Shown here: in pieces, positions 20,512 to 33,163 of the stretch
How the letters are laid out: each line of letters starts with the position of its first letter
How positions within the stretch are numbered: position 1 is the stretch's first letter
The notes under the pieces: model-generated
What the model was told of the DNA's origin: nothing
Databases searched by the model: none
What the model saw: only the letters and a program-made list of their open reading frames with translations
Position numbers and translations under genes: made by a program
Assembly (NCBI RefSeq): GCF_024323335.1
Contig: NC_066582.1
Span: 183,986,973-184,050,972, forward strand
Length of the DNA: 64,000 nucleotides
DNA from: Lathyrus oleraceus
Taxonomy: Eukaryota; Streptophyta; Magnoliopsida; Fabales; Fabaceae
Direction: 5' to 3'

Positions 20512-22512
20512 TGTAACACCCTTCTAAAATACCCCAAATATTTAATTAAAATAGCAATATATCAATCAGAGTAATTATGCAACTAAGGGTGTCACACAAT
20601 CATTTCACACCATTTTCCAAAATATCATGTCATGCTCATTTATTTAATCAAAATAAAACATTTGCATAATACGCAGCGGATACAACTAACAACGTTCAAA
20701 CCATGTAATACATTACATGTAAAGTTGTTCAACAACCAATTGAAAACATAGTAAAACATCCCATCCCGATGTTACATCTACCAGAGCATGACCCACTAAG
20801 GAACTACACTAGACTCCAATGACTAGCTTCTACTCAATCACTGCTCGTTACCTGAAAAATAGTTGTAAGGGTGAGTTCCTCAATCAATATAATGAGCATT
20901 ATAAAATATCATGTCATGTTAAGTAATTTAACACATTAATCACCCTAATCACATCGCACATTCGGTAACGGCACATCAATTCAAATATCATACTCAATAC
21001 CAATATAATTCATGCTCATACTCAATATCAACACAAACACACGTATAATATTGGAATACATCCATTCATATTATACGCCATACATATATTATGCAATGAG
21101 ACTCCATGCATGCGGTACCGACTATTTGTGAACATATAGTTCACCTCACCGTCCAAATCCAGGCACGGCTACCAAGCCCACTAGTCCCACTCATCTGAGA
21201 CTTAGTGACTCACTCACTAATTCCTCACCATGGGAATTAGCTACCACCCCAAGGGCCATGCTATGCACGCTAATTCACCTAGCATGCAAACATCAACAAC
21301 AGTCCAAAATGACTAACTCACTAATTCCTCACCATGGGATTTAGCTACCACCATAAAGGCCACAATATGCATGCTAGTCACCTAGCAATGCTAAATCATC
21401 AACCACAATTCAGGAATAGACATATGCTCACACTCTAAGCCATAAAACAGTCTATTCACAATGCACACATAACTGATACATTCACAAGATCATGCATACC
21501 ATCACACATCATCAGTATTTCATCACATAAGCATATCAGATCATGCCAAAGAACAACCACAGTATTAGCACACTCTACTAATACCTATACTACTCAAAAC
21601 AACGGGAAATGATCCCTAATATATCATACATCGGCTAAATCACATTACTCAGCTGAATAACCAAAAACTGCACAACAACAGCACAGAAAAACCACAATCC
21701 TGCCCATACGCGTACTGCCTAGTCCCATACGCGTATGGCCCATTCCTCAGCCAAAACCCATACGCGTAACCCCATCGAATACGCGTATGCTACGCGTACC
21801 ACATCCCCATACGCGTACCAACAGAGACCAAAACACGTTCAAAACATCATCTTCCTCATCCATACGCGTATTGCCTAGTGCCATACGCGTACCAGACCAT
21901 CTCATACGCGTATTGCCTAGTGCCATACGCGTATGACCAGAAACCAGATTTCCAGATCTGCTATGGTTTTCTCTGCTACGAGATCTCCCAATTCCAACCT
22001 CCCACAATCCAATTTTTCACATTAATCGTTCATATCATCTAACACGAATCATACCCTATTCAATTTCACAATTCTAACACTTTTACATCTAATTCCTACG
22101 AATTCCTCTCAATCATAATCCAATTTCGTTCATCCAACATTTCACAATTTTCATCATGCATCATTCAAATCAGGGACAAATCAATAGTCTATCACTACCC
22201 ATTACATGTTATCCCATAATACCCATTAATCGACGATAAACCCCCCTTACCTGAGTTAATCCGGCAAATCTCTGAGCTTCAAGCTTTTCCTTCCTTCAAC
22301 CCTTGTTCTCTTGCTCTTTGCCCTTTTTCCACTTTTCAGTCGCTTTTCCCTTTTCACGTGAAAATAACTCTTTACCAAATGAAACTCTTTTTCTTATTCC
22401 AACTTATATATTCCAATAATAAAATCCAATAATATTCCAATTATTTAATTAAATTAATAAATATATTATTAACTCAATTTAAATAATTATCTTATTTTAT
22501 CGGGGTGTTACA
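20512..22512 (-). repeat. 3' LTR of the Tekay element
   Basis: The ends are TGTAACACCC and GGGTGTTACA, a ten-base terminal inverted repeat with one difference-free core. It carries the TACGCGTA array at about 21708-21943; one unit reads gaatacgcg where the other LTR has ccatacgcg. The stretch 21747-22007 is open on the minus strand only because of that array. Confidence 0.95.
21708..21943. repeat. TACGCGTA motif array (3' LTR copy)
   Basis: Ten ACGCGTA motifs, nine of them within TACGCGTA preceded by CA or AA, are irregularly spaced over about 235 bp. TACGCGTA is self-complementary and each copy contains two CpG sites. The 5' LTR has the same array at 28243-28474. Confidence 0.9.
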
Positions 22513-22525
22513 ACTCTCCCCCACT
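22513..22525 (-). promoter_or_regulatory. Polypurine tract of Tekay
   Basis: The minus strand reads AGTGGGGGAGAGT directly before the 3' LTR end at 22512, which is the expected position for plus-strand DNA priming. Confidence 0.85.
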
Positions 22526-22554
22526 AAAAGAGTTTTCGTCCTCGAAAACATACC

Positions 22555-25500
22555 TCAAGCGAATAACTCGGGATATGACTCCTTTATCTGACTCTCAAGT
22601 TCCCAAGTCACATTGCCACCTGCTGGTCCTCCCCAAGCTACCTTTACCAAAACAATCTCTTTACCCCGCAACTGCTTCAACTCTCGATCCTCGATCCTCA
22701 TAGGTGATGTTTCAACAGTCAGGTTATCTCTCACCTGTACATCATCTACTTGGACCACATGCGACGGATCAGGAATGTACCTCCTCAACTGAGACACATG
22801 AAAAACCTCATGCAAATTCGCAAGTGACGGCGGTAAAGCGATACGATAGGCTACCTCCCCTATCCTCTCCAAAATCTGATAAGGACCAATAAATCGAGGT
22901 GTCAACTTCTTCGATTTCAAAGCTCGACCAACCCCAGTTATCGGAGTAACACGAAGAAACACATGATCTCCCTCTTGGAACTCAAGTGACTTCCTCCTCT
23001 TGTCGTGATAACTCTTCTGACGACTCTGAGCAATTCTCATCTTCTCCTGAATCATCTTAATCTTTTCCGTAGTTTGTTGAACAATCTCCGGTCCAACCAC
23101 AGCACTCTCACCGGACTCATACCAACATAAAGGTGTCCGACATCTCCTACCATACAAAGCTTCAAACGGTGCCATACCAATGCTCGAATGAAAACTATTG
23201 TTGTAGGTAAACTCAATCAAAGGTAAATAACAATCCCAAGCACCATCCTTTTCCAAAACACAAGCCCTCAAAAGATCCTCTAGTGACTGAATCGTCCTCT
23301 CAGTCTGACCATCAGTCTGCGGATGATATGCAGAACTCAATCTCAGCTTAGTTCCCAAAGCCCTCTGCAAACCTTCCCAGAACTTCGATGTAAATCTAAG
23401 ATCTCTGTCCGAAACAATACTCGACGGAATACCATGCAAACTTACAATCTTTTCAATATACAACTCGGCTAATCTCTCTAACGGATAATCCATTCTGATC
23501 GGAATGAAATGAGCCGATTTTGTCAATCTGTCAACAATCACCCAAATAGCTTCAAAATTCTTAATTGTCCTCGGTAAACCAGAAACAAAATCCATACTGA
23601 TACTATCCCACTTCCACTCTGGAATAGCCAACGGTTACATTAGCCCAGACGGCTTCTGATGCTCAATCTTTGACTTCTGACAAGTCAAACAAGAATAAAC
23701 AAAACTCGCAATTTCTCTTTTCATTCCCGGCCACCAAAATAACTTTTTCAAATCATGATACATCTTCGTAGCCCCAGGATGAATACTCAGGCCACTACGA
23801 TGTCCTTCCTCAAGAATACTCTTCTTAAGTTCGGTAACATCCGGAATACACACCCGATTACCAAATTTCAAAACACCATTCTCATCAACTCTGAATTCAC
23901 CACCTTGACCTTGATTCACTAGAGTCAACTTATCCACCAAAAGCACATCGGATTTCTGACCCTCTCTAATCTCATCCAGAATACCACTCGTTAACTTCAA
24001 CATTCCCAGTTTAACACTATTGTGAGTACTCTCACACACCAAACTCAAGTCTCTAAACTGCTCAATTAAATCCAATTCCTTAACCATTAACATAGACATA
24101 TGCAATGATTTCCGACTCAATGCATCAGCCACTACGTTTGCTTTACCCGGATGGTAATTCAAACCAAAGTCATAATCCTTCAGGAACTCTAACCATCTCC
24201 TCTGTCTCATATTCAGCTCTTTCTGATCAAACAAATACTTTAAACTTTTATGGTCACTGAAAACCTCAAATCTTGGCCCGTACAAGTAATGCCTCCATAA
24301 CTTCAGAACAAATACCACAGCTGCCAACTCTAAATCGTGCGTCGGATAGTTCCTCTCATGAACCTTCAGTTGTCTCGAAGCATAAGCTATAACCTGCTTA
24401 TTCTGCATCAATACACCACCTAAACCCAACAATGAAGCATCACAGTAAACTTCAAATGGTTCCGACGAACTCGGTAATATCAGAATAGGAGCAATAGTTA
24501 ACCTTCTCTTTAACTCTTGGAAACCTTCTTCACATTTTGAGTCCCAAACAAACGCTTGCCCCTTTCTAGTCAACATCGTCAACGGTAACGCCAACTTAGA
24601 AAATCCCTCAATGAACTTCCTATAATATCCTGCAAGTCCAAGAAAACTCCTTATCTCAGAAACTGACTTCGGAGCTTCCCACCTAGATACCGCTTCTATC
24701 TTAGAAGGATCAACAGCAACACCACCTCTGGAAATCACATGACCAAGAAAACTAACCTCTTCTAACCAAAATTCACACTTTGACAGTTTAGCAAATAACT
24801 TCTTTTCTCGTAGAACTCCTAAAACCACTCTCAAATGCTCAGCATGCTCTTCTTCAGATTTCGAATACACCAAAATATCATCAATAAACACCACAACAAA
24901 CTGATCTAGGTACGGATGGAAAATCCTATTCATATACTCCATAAACACTCCAGGCGCATTAGTCACACCAAAAGGCATTACAGAATACTCATAATGTCCA
25001 TACCTTGTTCTGAAAGCAGTCTTCTGAATATCCTCAGTTTTCACACGTATCTGATGATATCCCGATCTCAAATCTATTTTGCTGAACACACTCGCACCAA
25101 CTAACTGATCCATCAAATCATCAATCCTCGGCAAAGGATACCGATTCTTGATCGTCACTTTATTCAGTTACCTGTAGTCCACAAACAACCTCATAGTACC
25201 TTCTTTCTTCTTAACCAATAACACTGGTGCACCCCACGGTGACACACTCGGACGAATAAATTTCTTATCCAACAGATCTTCCAACTGACTCTTCAATTCA
25301 GTTAACTCAACAGCAGACATACGGTACGGAGCCATCGATATCGGCCTAGTACCAGGTACCAAATCAATCGAGAACTCAACTTCATGCTCTGGCGGTAATT
25401 CATTCACTTCTTCCGGAAACACATCTGGAAAATCACGCACCACAGCTAGATCGCGAATCACAAGTTTATCTTTAGCCTCCAAAGTTGCTAACAGCATAAA

Positions 25501-26925
25501 CAACTCTGCCCCATCTGCTACTGCCTCATTCACCTGCCTTGCAGATAGAAACAAACTCTTCCCTTCCTCAATCTCAGGAAAAATCACAGTCTTATCAAAA
25601 CAGTTGATATAGACTCGGTTAAACACCAACCAGTTCATACCTAGGATAACATCAATCTGCACAAGTGGAAGACACACTAGGTCCATTCCAAAGTCTCTAC
25701 CAAAAATACTCAAAGGACAATTTAAACAAACTGAAGTAGTAGTCACTGAACCCTTCGCAGGAGTATCAATCACCATACTTCCACGCATCTCAGATATCTC
25801 TAACTTAAGTTTCACAGCACAATCCAAAGATATAAAGGAATGAGTTGCACCTGTGTCAAGAATAGCTACAAGAGGAAAGCCATTAATATAACACGTACCT
25901 CGGATCAAACGATCATCGGCAGCAGTCTCAGAACCCGATAAAGCAAAGACCTTGCCTCCCGACTGATTCTCTTTCTTCGGCTTAGGACACTGTGGACTGA
26001 TATGACCCACTTCTCCACAGTTGAAACAAGTCACAGTCTTCAACCGACAATCTGCAGCCAAGTGACCACCTTTTCCACACTTAAAACACTTCTTCTCATT
26101 ACTGGTACACTCATGGATACGATGTCCAGCCTGACCACATCTGAAACACTTAGTAGGGGCACTGGAGTCTCCCCCACTAGGCCTCTTCATCCCACTTTGT
26201 CGCTGGAACCCTTTGCCAGCTGCATACGGTTTCCCACGATCATTCTGATTCTTGCCTTTCCTATCAACCCTTTGCTGATAGCTCTCTGCTCTAGCCTTGG
26301 AATCCTGTTCAAAAATCCTGCAACAGTCAACCAAGTCAGAAAACACTCTAATCCGCTGATACCCAATAGCCTGCTTAATCTCGGGACGCAACCCGTTCTC
26401 AAACTTCACACACTTTGAAAATTCCCCAGTAGCCTCATTATAGGGAGTGTAATACTTCGACAGTTCTGTGAACTTAGCAGCATACTCAGTAACAGACCGA
26501 TTGCCCTGCTTCAATTCCAAGAACTCTATCTCTTTCTTTCCTCTGACATCCTCTGGAAAGTACTTCCTCAGGAATCTCTCTCGGAACACTGCCCAAGTGA
26601 TCTCGGCATTCCCAGCAGATTCCAACTCAGTGCGGGTAGCAACCCACCAATCATCTGCTTCTTCTGACAGCATATGCGTACCGAACCTGACCTTCTGGTT
26701 ATCGGCACACTCAGTCACTCGGAAGATCCTCTCAATCTCTTTCAACCACTTCTGAGCACCATCTGGATCGTATGCTCCCTTGAACATTGGAGGATTATTC
26801 TTCTGGAACTCACTCAGTTGACGAGCAGCTCCCATTCCCACAACATTCGGATTTCCTCCAAGTACTCCAGCTAGCATACCCAGAGCCTCAACAATCGCAG
26901 CATCATCTCTACCTCTTCCAGCCAT
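22555..26925 (-). pseudogene. Tekay gag-pol polyprotein with two nonsense codons
   Basis: One frame of 1,457 codons from the ATG at 26925 (MAGRGRDDAAIV) to the stop at 22555. Gag is followed by three CCHC knuckles (CFRCGQAGHRIHEC, CFKCGKGGHLAADC, CFNCGEVGHISPQC), protease (AILDTGATHSFIS), RT (FIDDILVYS), RNase H ([13 protein letters not shown]), integrase ([39 protein letters not shown]) and a chromodomain-like end (VAWGGPAGGNVTWELESQIKESYPELF). TAA stops at 25170-25168, just after VDYR of RT, and at 23637-23635, just before integrase core, both fit CAA to TAA changes. There is no frameshift. In chromoviruses the chromodomain guides integration to heterochromatin. Confidence 0.95.
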
Positions 26926-27033
26926 CTCTATTCTGAAAACCCAACAAGCTAAAACAATAAGTACTGATAGGGTTACACAACACCTATCTCGTACAGGGAA
27001 ACAGAATAATTACGACTCGACTTGACCGACTAT

Positions 27034-27045
27034 GCTCTGATACCA
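27034..27045 (-). promoter_or_regulatory. Primer-binding site, tRNA-iMet type (Tekay)
   Basis: The minus strand reads TGGTATCAGAGC, the classic initiator-Met tRNA primer site, four bases from the 5' LTR end at 27050. Confidence 0.95.
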
Positions 27046-27049
27046 CTAA

Positions 27050-29050
27050 TGTAACACCCTTCTAAAATACCCCAAATATTTAATTAAAATAGCAATATAT
27101 CAATCAGAGTAATTATGCAACTAAGGGTGTCACACAATCATTTCACACCATTTTCCAAAATATCATGTCATGCTCATTTATTTAATCAAAATAAAACATT
27201 TGCATAATACGCAGCGGATACAACTAACAACGTTCAAACCATGTAATACATTACATGTAAAGTTGTTCAACAACCAATTGAAAACATAGTAAAACATCCC
27301 ATCCCGATGTTACATCTACCAGAGCATGACCCACTAAGGAACTACACTAGACTCTAATGACTAGCTTCTACTCAATCACTGCTCGTTACCTGAAAAATAG
27401 TTGTAAGGGTGAGTTCCTCAATCAATATAATGAGCATTATAAAGTATCATGTCATGTTAAGTAATTTAACACATTAATCACCCTAATCACATCGCACATT
27501 CGGTAATGGCACATCAATTCAAATATCATACTCAATACCAATACAATTCATGCTCATACTCAATATCAACACAAACACACGTATAATATTGGAATACATC
27601 CATTCATATTATACGCCATACATATATTATGCAATGAGACTCCATGCATGCGGTACCGACTATTTGTGAACATATAGTTCACCTCACCGTCCAAATCCAG
27701 GCACGGCTACCAAGCCCACTAGTCCCACTCATCTGAGACTTAGTGACTCACTCACTAATTCCTCACCATGGGAATTAGCTACCACCCCAAGGGCCATGCT
27801 ATGCACGCTAATTCACCTAGCATGCAAACATCAACAACAGTCCAAAATGACTAACTCACTAATTCCTCACCATGGGATTTAGCTACCACCATAAAGGCCA
27901 CAATATGCATGCTAATCACCTAGCAATGCTAAATCATCAACCACAATTCAGGAATAGACATATGCTCACACTCTAAGCCATAAAACAGTCTATTCACAAT
28001 GCACACATAACTGATACATTCACAAGATCATGCATACCATCACACATCATCAGTATTTCATCACATAAGCATATCAGATCATGCCAAAGAACAACCACAG
28101 TATTAGCACACTCTACTAATACCTATACTACTCAAAACAACGGGAAATGATCCCTAATATATCATACATCGGCTAAATCACATTACTCAGCTGAATAACC
28201 AAAAACTGCACAACAACAGCACAGAAAAACCACAATCCTGCCCATACGCGTACTGCCTAGTCCCATACGCGTATGGCCCATTCCTCAGCCAAAACCCATA
28301 CGCGTAACCCCATCCCATACGCGTATGCTACGCGTACCACATCCCCATACGCGTACCAACAGAGACCAAAACACGTTCAAAACATCATCTTCCTCATCCA
28401 TACGCGTATTGCCTAGTGCCATACGCGTACCAGACCATCTCATACGCGTATTGCCTAGTGCCATACGCGTATGACCAGAAACCAGATTTCCAGATCTGCT
28501 ATGGTTTTCTCTGCTACGAGATCTCCCAATTCCAACCTCCCACAATCCAATTTTTCACATTAATCGTTCATATCATCTAACACGAATCATACCCTATTCA
28601 ATTTCACAATTCTAACACTTTTACATCTAATTCCTACGAATTCCTCTCAATCATAATCCAATTTCATTCATCCAACATTTCACAATTTTCATCATGCATC
28701 ATTCAAATCAGGGACAAATCAATAGTCTATCACTACCCATTACATGTTATCCCATAATACCCATTAATCGACGATAAACCCCCCTTACCTGAGTTAATCC
28801 GGCAAATCTTTGAGCTTCAAGTTTTTCCTTCCTTCAACCCTTGTTCTCTTGCTCTTTGCCCTTTTTCCACTTTTCAGTCGCTTTTCCCTTTTCACGTGAA
28901 AATAACTCTTTACCAAATGAAACTCTTTTTCTTATTCCAACTTATATATTCCAATAATAAAATCCAATAATATTCCAATTATTTAATTAAATTAATAAAT
29001 ATATTATTAACTCAATTTAAATAATTATCTTATTTTATCGGGGTGTTACA
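27050..29050 (-). repeat. 5' LTR of the Tekay element
   Basis: 2,001 bp, the same length as the 3' LTR. A TATA-like ATATATAAG lies near 28950-28943 on the minus strand, which would place the TACGCGTA array (28243-28474) downstream of the start, within transcribed R/U5. That placement depends on the TATA call. Confidence 0.95.
28243..28474. repeat. TACGCGTA motif array (5' LTR copy)
   Basis: Ten ACGCGTA motifs, like those in the 3' LTR. ACGCGT fits the CGCG box (VCGCGB) bound by plant CAMTA calmodulin-binding factors. This is motif matching only. Confidence 0.85.
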
Positions 29051-29055
29051 ATGTA

Positions 29056-31994
29056 CATCACCCCAGCTTTCATTTGATACCTGGATCGTGGCATTTGGTG
29101 GAGCTTTGATCTCTGCAACTTTTGGCTGGCGCCAGAAGTCTTGCCGGAGAAGACGGTGGTGTACACCACCGTCTGGTTTCCAAATCGAATCCTGGCCACA
29201 GGATCTTGTTTCTAGATCTAATCTAGACCACTCTCTTTTATGAATTTTTTTAATGCTATATGCTACGCATTGACTGGCGAGTACCTTGGACACGCGCATG
29301 AGATCCACATGATTTGCCAGCTCATTTAATGAGCTCAATCAAACGCCTCCTGTTTTTCCACATTTTAATTTCTGATTTCATTTTCTTTTTATTTCTTTAA
29401 TTCCTTTTCATTTCAAAAAATCACATCTCATTCATTATTGGTCCAAAAAATGTGAGACCAATGACATTTTTCTTCTTTTAATTTCTAGTTTTTAAAAATG
29501 ATTTTTAATATTTTTTATTTTATCATTTGATATTTTTTAGGAATTTTCTCTTTTCTGGTTATTTTTAATTCATTTTAAATAGTTTTTGATATTCAAAAAA
29601 TACAAAAATATTTTTCCAACCTCTTTGAATGATGATAGATCTATGAAAAATATTCTCATCAATTTATTAATTGATTTGAGATTTATTTGAGATTTTAATT
29701 CAATTAGGTTATCTTTATGCATTTTTAATTGATTAAAAATAGTTTCTGACTTCTAAAAATGCTGAATTTTTTGTCAAACTTTGTTTGACCTTGTTGAACT
29801 TAGGATAATTCACTTGGACTTTTCAAAGTTGATTTGAAGTGAATTTGAAGTTTGACCTTTCTTTATTATTTTAATTCAAGTATTATTTTAATTTTGAAAA
29901 ATACCAAAAATATTTTATTTGTTTCTTGACTTCTAATCTTCATCTTGCTTCTGTTTACTAATGTTTGACATTGATTTCATATATCTTTGGTCAATGTATG
30001 TTGATTACCTCATTTCATTTTCCATTAATGCACTTTATTATTCTTCATCTTCTTCTTCTTCTTCTTCTTCTTCTTTTTCTTTTTTGATCAATGAGTTAAA
30101 GATTGGTGGTTAGCCTTGATACATGGGAGGTTTAACCTTCCTTGATTCAAATATAATTCAACTTGATCATGGATCAAGTGAATGGCTTTGCATTAAGGAT
30201 ATGTTGCTTCGTAATCAAGCAAAGAACCTAAATCAGTACAAGATCATTTCTCTTCTTCTTTTGGCATGGCAAGTTGTAGGAGCTTGATTCACTAATCAAG
30301 ATCTCTAACTTGTGTTTGTTGCCTATATTTTATTGACCGGTCTCAAATAGTTGTGACTTCTACATAAGTCCAATTACGATTGCTTAACATAGCGCTAAAT
30401 TGCCTTATGGCACACTAACACTAATACTAACCATTAACCATTAACATTTAATTCTTGCACTTTACATTTATGCAATTTACTATTCTTGTACATATTATTC
30501 ATTTGCTTTTGCCCTTTGCTCATTTGAGCACATGTTTATGTTAATGCAATTTGCCTTTTGCTCACTTGAGCACATAATTGTGTATATACTATTGTGCTTT
30601 TGTTTTGTTTTGATTGTTGTGAACCAAATGCAAAAATGGACAAAAGGACTTAGACTTTAGGACATTCCCTATTCAAAAATGGAGTCAAAGAGCAACTAGG
30701 CCTTATGCCTTTAGAGTGCTATAAAATTCAAAGAGCAACTAGGCCTCCTGCCTTTTGAATGCTTAATTGTGAAGACTTTAAAAGGACCTATTCTCTAAAC
30801 TCCTTCTTGTCCATTCTTTGTTTGCCTTATAGAACTTTTTAATGTGTGTGTTCTTGTGTTAGGGATTCCAATTTGGGCCTAAGTGAAGAACCATTATCAT
30901 GAGCTTCTAAAGAGAGAGATCTAAGAGCCATTAGAGGATTTCTAAGAGCTTGCTTCATTGATTGATTGCTTGAGTATACACTTATTTGCTTGCTTATTCC
31001 AAATGATGGGAGCTACTTGGATCATCAATATGATCTCAAGAAAGGAACTCCATTTGTGGTCTTGTTTCTTATCCTTCATCTCTTGTATGTTTAGGACTTA
31101 GCCATTCTTCTTCTTCCCTCCACTCTAACCCAAGCCAAAACTTTTGTGCAAACATTAACACTTGTTTTCAAACATTAGAAACCTAAGCATTATGCTTTTG
31201 ATTTTCAAACTTTCTTTTTATAACACTTATTTTGAATTGAATCTTTAAGTCAACTTTGACCATATTTTGTAAATACTTTTCACTGGTAAATATAACCCAT
31301 TCAAATGTTTTGTGGTTTCAATGGCCACTTTCTTATCAAAAACTTTTCATAACCTTTAGCTATTAGGTTTGAGTTATCCTTGAGATAGATATAATACTCA
31401 CCTATATCCTTAGTGATGGACAATGAGTCTTCCATGCTTATTATAGGGTTAACCCCTCACTAGCATGTTGAAGCTATCCTCACATGGTGGATTTGTGGTT
31501 TTAGGTTGAGTTTTCTCCCTTGGATAACAAAAGACCTTAAGGCTTTTAGACCAATCAATTCACCAACTTGTTTTTTGAGTTTTTTACCCCGAACTACGAG
31601 GTTTTGATCCTAATCTTTTTTAAGATGGTACGTAGGCAATGGGTTTATCCATTCAAACACAAAATTGTAAATAACTTGTATATTCTCTTCTCATCTCCTC
31701 AATCATGTTTGCACAAATAAATTTTCACAAAATACCAACCTTAAAACAATTATGAAAAGGGCTCCCTAGGAGTACCTAGGATGTTTTGGGTGCTTAAAAC
31801 CTTCCTATTGCATAACCAACCCCCTTACCCAGATCTCTGACATTTTTATTAGTTTTTGATTCGATAAAACTTCTTGGTTTTTGTTCGCTTTCTAACCTTT
31901 CCTTTGGATAAATAGAAGTGCGGTGGCGACTCGACTTGTATGATTTACTTTTGATTTAGTCGATAAATCTAAAGGTAACGAATACCCCGCTACA
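29056..31994 (+). mobile_element. Solo Ogre-type LTR-B, right part
   Basis: It continues LTR-B after Tekay and ends CCCCGCTACA at 31994, followed by CCTAC. It contains a perfect 24-bp palindrome (29151-29174), a 10-bp palindrome CTGGCGCCAG (29126-29135), a CTT microsatellite (about 30044-30078), duplicated AAAGAGCAACTAGGCCT units (about 30687-30765), a weak copy of the R/U5 hairpin module (31590-31640) and TGGCGACTC at 31924-31932. No coding sequence is recognisable. Confidence 0.85.
29151..29174. repeat. Perfect 24-bp palindrome in LTR-B
   Basis: The arms AGACGGTGGTGT and ACACCACCGTCT are exact reverse complements with no spacer. LTR-C carries the related inverted pair GAAGACGGTGG/CCACCGTCTTC at 53480-53506, at a similar distance downstream of its TATA box. 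Confidence 0.9.
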
Positions 31995-32531
31995 CCTACT
32001 TTGAAAAGAACCAATTTAACGGGAACTGCCGCTTTCGCGTATTCAGAACCGAGTTGTACTCCCTAATCAAACCCTCTTATTGTCACTTATAAAAAGGCGC
32101 GCATTGCGTTAGAGTAGTAAACCTATTTTTAAGAAATATAGTATCTTGTCTAAGTTGAAAAGTATTTTGACCTGGATTTCTTACCCAAAAGAGGTTCTCA
32201 CGAACCAGACTCTAAACTTTTAAACGCGTCCGAAAATAGTTTTAAAATCACTTTTCTTTTTAAGTTAAAAAATCCTAATGAACTAAACAAAGTGCTTTCG
32301 ATGTATTTGAAATAGTTAAAAACAACTAAGTTTAAAAAGACGTTGGACGACTTTCGATCTTACCCAACGGAAATTAAGTGCGGGAAAACTTAAGTTGAAA
32401 GTCAAAATAGCCCTTAAGTGTTTCTACGAACAATTGTACAGATTATCGGTTCAATTACGATCCTTACATTCTAACCTTTATAGGTTTAGCTAGACATGGT
32501 AAAGTAAAGGTGCATTTCAATTTAAATAAAA

Positions 32532-32780
32532 GTAGTGTGAGTGCGGAAAGTAAATAAAAGTAGTGCGAGTGCGAGAAATAAATAAAGGTAGTGCGAGTGC
32601 GAGAAATAAAATAAAGTAGTGTGAGTGCGAGAAATAAATAAAGTAGTGAGAGTGCGAGAAATAAAATAAAGTAGTGCGAGTGCAAGAAATAAATAAAGTA
32701 GTGCGAGTGCGAGAAATAAATGAAAGTAAAGGCAGTGCGAGAAATAAATAAAGTAAAGTGCGAGTGCGGGAAAGTAAAGT
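32532..32780. repeat. ~28-bp minisatellite in Athila B LTR
   Basis: About nine units of GTAGTGCGAGTGCGAGAAAT plus AAATAAA, 26-32 bp each. Hydrophobic minus-strand open frames across it (LFLALTLLY-type) are a by-product of the repeat and not genes. Confidence 0.9.
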
Positions 32781-33104
32781 AGACAAAGGTAAAGCAATAA
32801 AACCTGCTCCAATCGGAGGGTCGAATAAAGTGCGAAACAGAAATGAAAATGGCGGCAGGATTAACTTCCTTCCAAAGTGCTCCAAACTCAATTACGGACT
32901 CGATTACACAGTTGTAGCAACACTCCGATATGAAGCGATTACCACATTTACAATACTGAATATATGCCTAGTTGTAACTAAGTTTGATCTAAGTTTGGAT
33001 GATGAAACAAATGAAATCCAGTCTCTATTTATAAGCAAGGAAAATAATGGAAATGACAAGGATGCCCCTAAGTTTGAATTTGGGAGGGAAACTTCTTTGT
33101 TCTT

Positions 33105-33163
33105 GTGGCGCCCGCCACCACACCATGGCGCCCGCCATAAGAGTAAATTATGGCGCCCAAGTG
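33105..33163 (-). promoter_or_regulatory. Gapped palindromes in Athila B U3
   Basis: GTGGCG-CC-CGCCAC at 33105-33118 and ATGGCG-CC-CGCCAT at 33125-33138 are perfect. A third copy near 33150 keeps only the first half. They lie 72-105 bp upstream of TATAAATA. The form matches copy A (TGACG-NN-CGTCA) with both arms changed in step. Confidence 0.7.

Larger units (their letters stand above)
20512..29050 (-). mobile_element. Complete Tekay-type chromovirus (8,539 bp)
   Basis: ATGTA duplications flank it exactly (20507-20511 and 29051-29055). It has two 2,001-bp LTRs, a tRNA-iMet primer site, one gag-pol frame with two stop codons, a C-terminal chromodomain and a polypurine tract. By eye the LTRs differ at about ten positions (0.5%), mostly transitions, so the insertion is young. 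The three zinc knuckles and the chromodomain-type C terminus fit the Tekay/Del lineage of Ty3 chromoviruses. Confidence 0.95.

Noticed and set aside
21747..22007. 86-codon minus-strand frame with repeated NTRM units, also at 28285-28545
   Set aside because: Created by the TACGCGTA array in the Tekay LTR; low complexity and untranslated position.
30044..30078. CTT microsatellite
   Set aside because: Simple repeat in an Ogre LTR; common in plants and not informative.
32464..32891. Hydrophobic minus-strand frames resembling membrane proteins (LFLALTLLYFIS type)
   Set aside because: Translation of the 28-bp minisatellite in the Athila B LTR in several frames; not a gene.
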